Part shown: positions 24,498 through 28,811 of the stretch, piece by piece
Layout of the letters: every line of letters begins with the position of its first letter
How positions within the stretch are numbered: position 1 is the stretch's first letter
From: Synechococcales cyanobacterium 340R_concoct_173_sub
GTDB lineage: Bacteria > Cyanobacteriota > Cyanobacteriia > Leptolyngbyales > Leptolyngbyaceae
Direction of reading: 5' to 3'
DNA: 28,811 nucleotides
Assembly (NCBI GenBank): GCA_025354065.1
Contig: JANXNM010000375.1
Coordinates: 1 to 28,811 of the forward strand
The notes under the pieces: model-generated
What the model was told of the DNA's origin: nothing
Database searches by the model: none
The model's input: the letters and a program-made list of their open reading frames with translations, nothing else
Position numbers and translations under genes: made by a program

Positions 24498-25358
24498 CTA
24501 AATCTCGACACGCAATCGCCACAGATCCTCATTATCTGCATGTTCCACCACAAAAACGTTGGAGTAAAGATTCGCAATAATTTGCTTTCCGTCCTGGGTC
24601 ACAGACAAATAGCGCAGACCATCTTGAATAAACGGATAAACCCCTTGCCAATAAAATTTAGGATAATTGAGGCGCAAATCTCCTGGATTCTTATAGCCTA
24701 AAAACTTGTTGACCCCCGTTTCCTCAAACTCATAAAAAAGCGCACTTATCTTCTTCAGGTAGCGAGGATCACTCAATTGCCCAATTAAGTCCGATGCTCG
24801 AATTAGCCCCGGATAGTCATCCGTCACCGCTTGATCATTGGCAGCAGGCACCGGAAACCGAGTGAGTTCGATATTGCACTTAATCCGCTCTCCATCAATT
24901 AAGGCGTGGTTGCCAAACCGTTCATCAATAAAAAGTTTTGCCCGATCGACATGGTAAGGAGTTAACGCGGCATCGGTCGCTCCAGAGGGCAACTGAATCA
25001 TCTCATCATTGATTCCCGTCGCATATCGACCATCGCGGTCCTGACGGCAAACCCCTTTGACATAGCCAATATCGTGACAGACCAGCGAAATAATAAAATG
25101 TAACCAATCGTCACAGGAAACCCCGCCCTCACGAATGTGACGACCGCGCAGAAGCTCTTGACCTACGAGAGCGACCAAAATGGAATGTTCAACGTTGTGA
25201 TAGAGCGCATCACTGTTTGCGACATTTTCCATGGCCATGGCCCCCACCCAGCCAATAATTTCCTCGTAATCCGCTCTTAACCCGCCGTAGGTACGACGAT
25301 ATCCTTGACGAAGGGTCTTCACGAAGTCATTGATCAGTAGTTCGGTTGCGTTAAACAT
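24498..25358 (-). CDS. HD-domain metal-dependent phosphohydrolase-like protein
   Basis: From the ATG at 25358 (MFNATELLINDFV) this is a 286-residue protein with HD-family metal motifs: H54-NVE-H58 (YHNVEHS), H95-D96 (VCHDIGYV) and a later aspartate in RASDLIGQL. I believe it belongs to the cyanobacterial group that NCBI calls the Npun_R2479 family. An in-frame ATG at 25412 would add 18 residues. I prefer the shorter form because the extra part covers an AT-rich TATAGTTATAGTTAT stretch that looks like promoter sequence on this strand. The substrate is unknown; nucleotides are typical for HD proteins. Confidence 0.82.
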   Translation of the reverse strand: MFNATELLINDFVKTLRQGYRRTYGGLRADYEEIIGWVGAMAMENVANSDALYHNVEHSILVALVGQELLRGRHIREGGVSCDDWLHFIISLVCHDIGYVKGVCRQDRDGRYATGINDEMIQLPSGATDAALTPYHVDRAKLFIDERFGNHALIDGERIKCNIELTRFPVPAANDQAVTDDYPGLIRASDLIGQLSDPRYLKKISALFYEFEETGVNKFLGYKNPGDLRLNYPKFYWQGVYPFIQDGLRYLSVTQDGKQIIANLYSNVFVVEHADNEDLWRLRVEI

Positions 25359-25494
25359 TCCAGGGAGATTGACTATCAGATAACTATAACTATAGTGTGC
25401 CCCTTTCATCACAACTTGATACTGTGGATACAGGAAATTGCGGAAGGGTTCTAGCCAGAGAATAGCATCATGAGCTATTATAAAGGTAAGTTAC

Positions 25495-25565
25495 GCGGGT
25501 ATAGTTTAGTGGTAAAACGAAAGCTTCCCAAGCTTTAGTTGAGAGTTCGATTCTCTCTACCCGCT
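25495..25565 (+). tRNA. tRNA-Gly (anticodon CCC)
   Basis: A 71-nt cloverleaf. Acceptor GCGGGTA pairs with TACCCGC, and the D-arm is GTTT...AAAC. Anticodon stem AAAGC/GCTTT has loop TTCCCAA giving CCC. The T-arm is GAGAG TTCGATT CTCTC. The discriminator is T and CCA is not encoded. A TATTAT box at 25476-25481 is a plausible -10 element. It decodes GGG. Confidence 0.93.
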
Positions 25566-25673
25566 TTTGATAGTTGATCAAGTCACTATGGACTCTTTCA
25601 ACAGAGGTTTGACTACAGCCTAAGTTGCTATACTTAAAATTATGGCACCATTAGACAAGCTTCCGATAAGCAA

Positions 25674-25798
25674 TTGGGGTGAAACTCTCCCTTCTTACGT
25701 TCGGTTCCACTCACTGACGAGTAGCACGAAGGATTGTTAGATTGTTTGCATCGAAATGAATCCTTTCAAACTAGCTCCACCCCAACAAGGCAGTAACT
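25674..25798 (+). promoter_or_regulatory. Structured leader upstream of the DUF760 gene
   Basis: Three helices can be drawn. A closing 8-bp helix pairs TTGGGGTG (25674-25681) with CACCCCAA (25778-25785). An inner stem is ACTC/GAGT (25709-25712 with 25719-25722), and a second is AAGGATT/AATCCTT (25729-25735 with 25759-25765). The closing helix ends one base before the AAGG ribosome-binding sequence (25787-25790), eight bases before the GTG start. A TATACT box lies at 25629-25634. It matches no riboswitch class that I recognise. A regulatory role is inference. Confidence 0.4.
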
Positions 25799-26101
25799 GT
25801 GAATAATGCAATCAATATCTCTGAATTCAATAATAATGAAGTTGGACAACTTTGGCAATACGTTCAAACATTACAACCAGAAACGATCGCGCAACTATCT
25901 CAACCCGGCTCACAAGATGTAATTCAGGTGATGGAACGCAATATTGGCGGACTATTGGGTGGATTGCCGACAGAAGGGTTTGATGTAACAGTCTCAACAA
26001 GCCGTGAACACCTCGGTCAACTTTTAGCGAATGCAATGATGAATGGTTATTTCCTACGGAATGCTGAACAACGTTTGGCGCTGGAGAATTCCTTAGTTTA
26101 G
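25799..26101 (+). CDS. DUF760 domain-containing protein
   Basis: A 100-residue soluble protein of the cyanobacterial/plastid family DUF760, of unknown function. Diagnostic blocks are LWQYVQTLQPETIAQLSQPGSQDVIQVMERNIGGLLGGLP, VTVSTSREHLGQLLANAMMNGYFLRNAEQRL. The start is GTG at 25799, supported by AAGG at 25787-25790. Length is normal for the short family form. It follows tRNA-Gly by 233 bp, a stretch with a possible structured leader. Confidence 0.87.
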   Translation: MNNAINISEFNNNEVGQLWQYVQTLQPETIAQLSQPGSQDVIQVMERNIGGLLGGLPTEGFDVTVSTSREHLGQLLANAMMNGYFLRNAEQRLALENSLV

Positions 26102-26184
26102 ATTTTGCATTTTAGGGGAAAAGATTCAGTCAGGTGAGATTCAGTCAGGCGATGGTTTGAAAACAATATTGATGAGCAACAGTG

Positions 26185-28470
26185 CTAACGCTCTCCCACC
26201 AACGTAAAAGCAGCCCAATCGATCGGATTTGGATATTGCTTCATTGTGCTCAACATCGCTTGGTGCAAAGCTAATGCTTTATTAGGACTGGTTCTAAGAT
26301 TGCGATAAAAGTGATTCATGAAGATCGAGGTTGAATGATCGCCCACAGCCCAAAGGGAGACTACCGCACTGGGTACTCCTGCGGCCACAAACGATCGGGA
26401 TAGTCCTAACACACCATCTCCTGTAATCTTGCCTCTGCCCGTGTCACAAGCACTTAACACAACCAAATTAGCCTTGAGCCTTAAATCAAAAATCTCCCCT
26501 GAAGTTAGGAACCCATTATCCATGCCACTTGGAGTAAGGGCGATCGCCCCCGGTACATCCCCTTCGATCGTATCCAGTAATCCATGGGTCGCAAAGTGCA
26601 ACACAGTAGCTGACTGCATTTGTTCCAAGACATTTTTTTTAGTTGCTTGCTCCCCTAACAAGGGAGCCGTATTCAATAGCTTGCCAATATCGATCGCTTC
26701 TTGGCGCGCTCCATTTAATTTTAATAAGCGAGTGCCATTATATTCCGGCATATCGGGATCACCCACAACTAGCGCACCTCCAAGGGATACAACACGTTTG
26801 GCCAAGACTTGAGTAAACTCCAGGGTTTGAATAGAAGGGGCTGTGGAAATGGTATGGCGCTCAATCAAGTATTTCCCTTCAGCATCAAGAAGTGCAGCAA
26901 AAGGCACCATGAATAATTCTCCCTGAGGTAAGAAAATTACTGACTGGCTCGGATCTTGGGGTAATTCTGTCGCGATTGGGGCGATTAGTAATTGATATAA
27001 CTGAGTGAGAGGATCCGAGGTATCTGACGACGGTGAGGATGAGGCGATCGCAGGCGGTAGCGGGCGGGTTGTTTTAGGCACCCTCCGACCACGCGCCCCA
27101 ATTTCAGTCCGACTCGTGGCGACTAACCCAGAAAGAGATTGATCACGACTAAGGGGAGTCGATCGAAAACTAATTTCTCCCGTCGGCTTAATCACCCACG
27201 TATAGAGCAAATTATCATCCACGATCGAATATTGGACTAAGGTGGCCTTCTGCGTCTTGGCTATTTGACGCATGGCATCTAGTTTCGGCGCAGGGGGTAA
27301 ATCCTTTAATTTTTTGCCTAAGGGATGATCCATTGTCCTCGCCGCTAACAGTTCAACGAACGTGCGGGCACGGGCTTCCTCTGAAACTTCCAAAGCTTCA
27401 TTGCTACGGTTTTGGCCAACTAAGACTTGCTGGAGATTGCGGAATCCTTTGACTTTACGTTCAGCCAAAAAGATCCGATCGGCATCCGACCACTTCTTTG
27501 TTGCAGAGCCTTTGCCATAACCCAACTCCCTCCGAAACTCCTCACCATATTTCAAGGCCAGACGTAAATAGGATTCGGCATCTTTCCATCGATTCATACT
27601 CATAAAGGTATTGCCCAGCTTAGTTAGCAGGTCAATATCAATGAAACCTACGCTATCTCCTTTTTCAATATCGTCGCTCAGGGCCGATCGATAAAATTCC
27701 GCCGCCTGAGGGTATTTGTTTGCCACTGTGTAAGCATCCCCCAAGACCGTCAAACTCTCGCGGATCTTTCCACTCAATTGAGCCGGAGCAAAGAATCCCG
27801 GTTGATTCGGATGAGTAGCTTTTGGCCCCAGTAAATCCACGAGACTCAGGGAAAATCCCCGTTGCGTTAGCTGATTACGGATCCGTTTATCTTCTCTATC
27901 TCGATAGGTCGAAAAATCGAATTTTTTCGCTTGCTCAATATTAACCATGACAGAATTAAAGCCATAATTGACCAGCCGAACATCGTACTTGTATGCCAAT
28001 GCAATTCTTCTAGTCTGTGCCTCAATCGCCGGACGATCTTGACCTAAAGCAATATAGATATGCGTGAGTTCATCCAGCCCATAGACTTCCCATTTATAAT
28101 CCTGAGCCTCGCCTAAAATAGCAACGCCTTGTTTTGCCAGTTGCTCCGCCTTAGCAAAATTTCCTAGCGATCGATAGGATTTAGCCAACCGGACTAAGCC
28201 CAACCCTTGTTGCCGACGATTCTGAATCCGTTGGGCAGCGACTAATCCCTGTTCTTGAATTTTGATCGCCTTCTGGTGTTGCGCCCTATCCTCGTAGCAA
28301 TAGGATAAGGTTCCTAAAGCTTCGGCTTTCGCTGACTGATTTTTTAATTTTTGCAGTATTTCAACACTTTGCTCTAAATACCCAATTCCTTGATCACACC
28401 AAGTTTTACCATCATTTCCGATCGCGCCTGCATAGAGACTGCCTAAAAGCTGGAGCGCATTGGCTTCCAT
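26185..28470 (-). CDS. TPR-CHAT domain protein (caspase-like peptidase), main part
   Basis: This 761-residue frame has helical tetratricopeptide-like repeats over about 1-370, a linker with a Ser/Pro stretch near 465-485, and a C-terminal CHAT domain from about 490. The caspase-type dyad is visible: H629 in VLHFATHGLL and C675 in VLSACDTGRG. The ending SLWAVGDHSTSIFMNHFY is also typical. CHAT proteins are clan CD peptidases; some act in immunity (TPR-CHAT, Craspase-like), but most cyanobacterial copies are uncharacterised. The ATG at 28470 is internal to the repeats: the frame continues upstream of it and matches a fragment in another frame at 28482-28811, so the true start lies outside the window. 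Confidence 0.85.
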   Translation of the reverse strand: MEANALQLLGSLYAGAIGNDGKTWCDQGIGYLEQSVEILQKLKNQSAKAEALGTLSYCYEDRAQHQKAIKIQEQGLVAAQRIQNRRQQGLGLVRLAKSYRSLGNFAKAEQLAKQGVAILGEAQDYKWEVYGLDELTHIYIALGQDRPAIEAQTRRIALAYKYDVRLVNYGFNSVMVNIEQAKKFDFSTYRDREDKRIRNQLTQRGFSLSLVDLLGPKATHPNQPGFFAPAQLSGKIRESLTVLGDAYTVANKYPQAAEFYRSALSDDIEKGDSVGFIDIDLLTKLGNTFMSMNRWKDAESYLRLALKYGEEFRRELGYGKGSATKKWSDADRIFLAERKVKGFRNLQQVLVGQNRSNEALEVSEEARARTFVELLAARTMDHPLGKKLKDLPPAPKLDAMRQIAKTQKATLVQYSIVDDNLLYTWVIKPTGEISFRSTPLSRDQSLSGLVATSRTEIGARGRRVPKTTRPLPPAIASSSPSSDTSDPLTQLYQLLIAPIATELPQDPSQSVIFLPQGELFMVPFAALLDAEGKYLIERHTISTAPSIQTLEFTQVLAKRVVSLGGALVVGDPDMPEYNGTRLLKLNGARQEAIDIGKLLNTAPLLGEQATKKNVLEQMQSATVLHFATHGLLDTIEGDVPGAIALTPSGMDNGFLTSGEIFDLRLKANLVVLSACDTGRGKITGDGVLGLSRSFVAAGVPSAVVSLWAVGDHSTSIFMNHFYRNLRTSPNKALALHQAMLSTMKQYPNPIDWAAFTLVGER

Positions 28471-28481
28471 GACTTGATCAT

Positions 28482-28811
28482 TTAGTTTTTCCAGCCATTC
28501 AAAGCTTTCTCTAAATATTCCGTTGATTTGTTAAAGCTGTACAGATCGCCCTCCATATGAACAATGCTAATCCCATGCAACGCATGATTCTGATCGGATG
28601 TGTTCCCCGTTTTCTGGGCAATCTTGAGGCTTTCCCTGTAGTACCTGATAGCGGTTTCTGAGTTTAGCTGAGTCGAATTTTGCAAACGGTAAACATCACC
28701 CATAATTTTGAGAATCAATGCTTCTTCTTTAAATTCTCGCTGCTGCTGACGCATTGCACTGATGTACTGCTCATAGTAGGCGATCGATTTCGGATAATTT
28801 GCCTGCTTTTG
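28482..28811 (-). CDS. N-terminal TPR part of the CHAT protein, frameshifted and cut by the window edge
   Basis: This frame is open from the right edge for 109 codons and carries TPR helices (SIAYYEQYISAM, IRYYRESLKIAQKTGNTSDQNHALHGIS, STEYLEKA). It ends LNGWKN-stop. Near 28497-28505 the next frame reads SFEWLEKLNDQVMEANALQLLGSLY, which continues the repeat. One missing base in the AAAGCTTTG stretch explains both. This may be a true mutation, making the gene a pseudogene, or a sequencing error. The annotated ATG at 28754 is therefore not a real start. Confidence 0.75.
   Translation of the reverse strand, partial: QKQANYPKSIAYYEQYISAMRQQQREFKEEALILKIMGDVYRLQNSTQLNSETAIRYYRESLKIAQKTGNTSDQNHALHGISIVHMEGDLYSFNKSTEYLEKALNGWKN

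Noticed and set aside
25642..25740. A 32-residue open frame (starts MAPLDKLPISNWGE) upstream of the DUF760 gene
   Set aside because: No convincing ribosome-binding site and no family resemblance; the same bases fit a structured leader better. A leader peptide cannot be fully excluded.
1..28811. CRISPR array or prophage
   Set aside because: No regularly spaced direct repeats, no cas, integrase or phage structural genes were seen on either strand. The frequent CGATCG/GCGATCGC strings are the HIP1-like motif common in cyanobacteria, not an array.

Overview
The window comes from a cyanobacterium, most likely a beta-cyanobacterium. Evidence: GCGATCGC-type (HIP1-like) octamers scattered through genes and gaps, a carboxysomal-type beta-carbonic anhydrase (icfA/ccaA), a plastid-like pyruvate dehydrogenase E2, an acyl-lipid delta-9-type desaturase, the cyanobacterial families DUF760 and DUF3119, Uma2/DUF820 nucleases, and a GAF domain with the cysteine signature of a cyanobacteriochrome.

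Positions 1-15330 are mostly core genome. In order: a possible partial gene at the left edge (-), desaturase (+), a broken Uma2 gene (+), exbD (-), rhomboid protease (-), DUF72 protein (+), a PD-(D/E)XK-like nuclease, an SbcD/Mre11-like nuclease and argJ (all -), PDH E2 (-) divergent from purH (+), DUF3119 (+), intact Uma2 (+), FtsX-like permease (+), a standalone GAF/candidate cyanobacteriochrome (-), a secreted SIMPL protein (-) and a secreted SRPBCC/START-like protein (+).

Positions about 15330-21130 are an accessory island. It begins with a decayed IS5-type transposase carrying a 91-bp MITE-like element. Next come the C-terminal stub of a CgeB-type glycosyltransferase, a cupin, a DegT/StrS aminotransferase and a SAM methyltransferase, joined by three consecutive 4-bp ATGA overlaps. 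A 515-bp internally deleted IS4-type element with inverted repeats and a perfect 9-bp target duplication sits directly before the start codon of an AT-rich glycosyltransferase. A second copy of the 91-bp element closes the island. The genes look like the remains of a surface-glycan locus that makes and transfers a modified (amino, perhaps methylated) sugar.

Positions 21130-28811 return to chromosomal content: HAD hydrolase, tRNA-Arg(CCG) with a clear terminator, carbonic anhydrase, a ParA-like gene remnant, an OppC/DppC-type ABC permease (-), an HD-domain phosphohydrolase (-), tRNA-Gly(CCC), a structured leader before a DUF760 gene, and a large TPR-CHAT protease-like protein (-) that is interrupted by an apparent frameshift and runs off the right edge.
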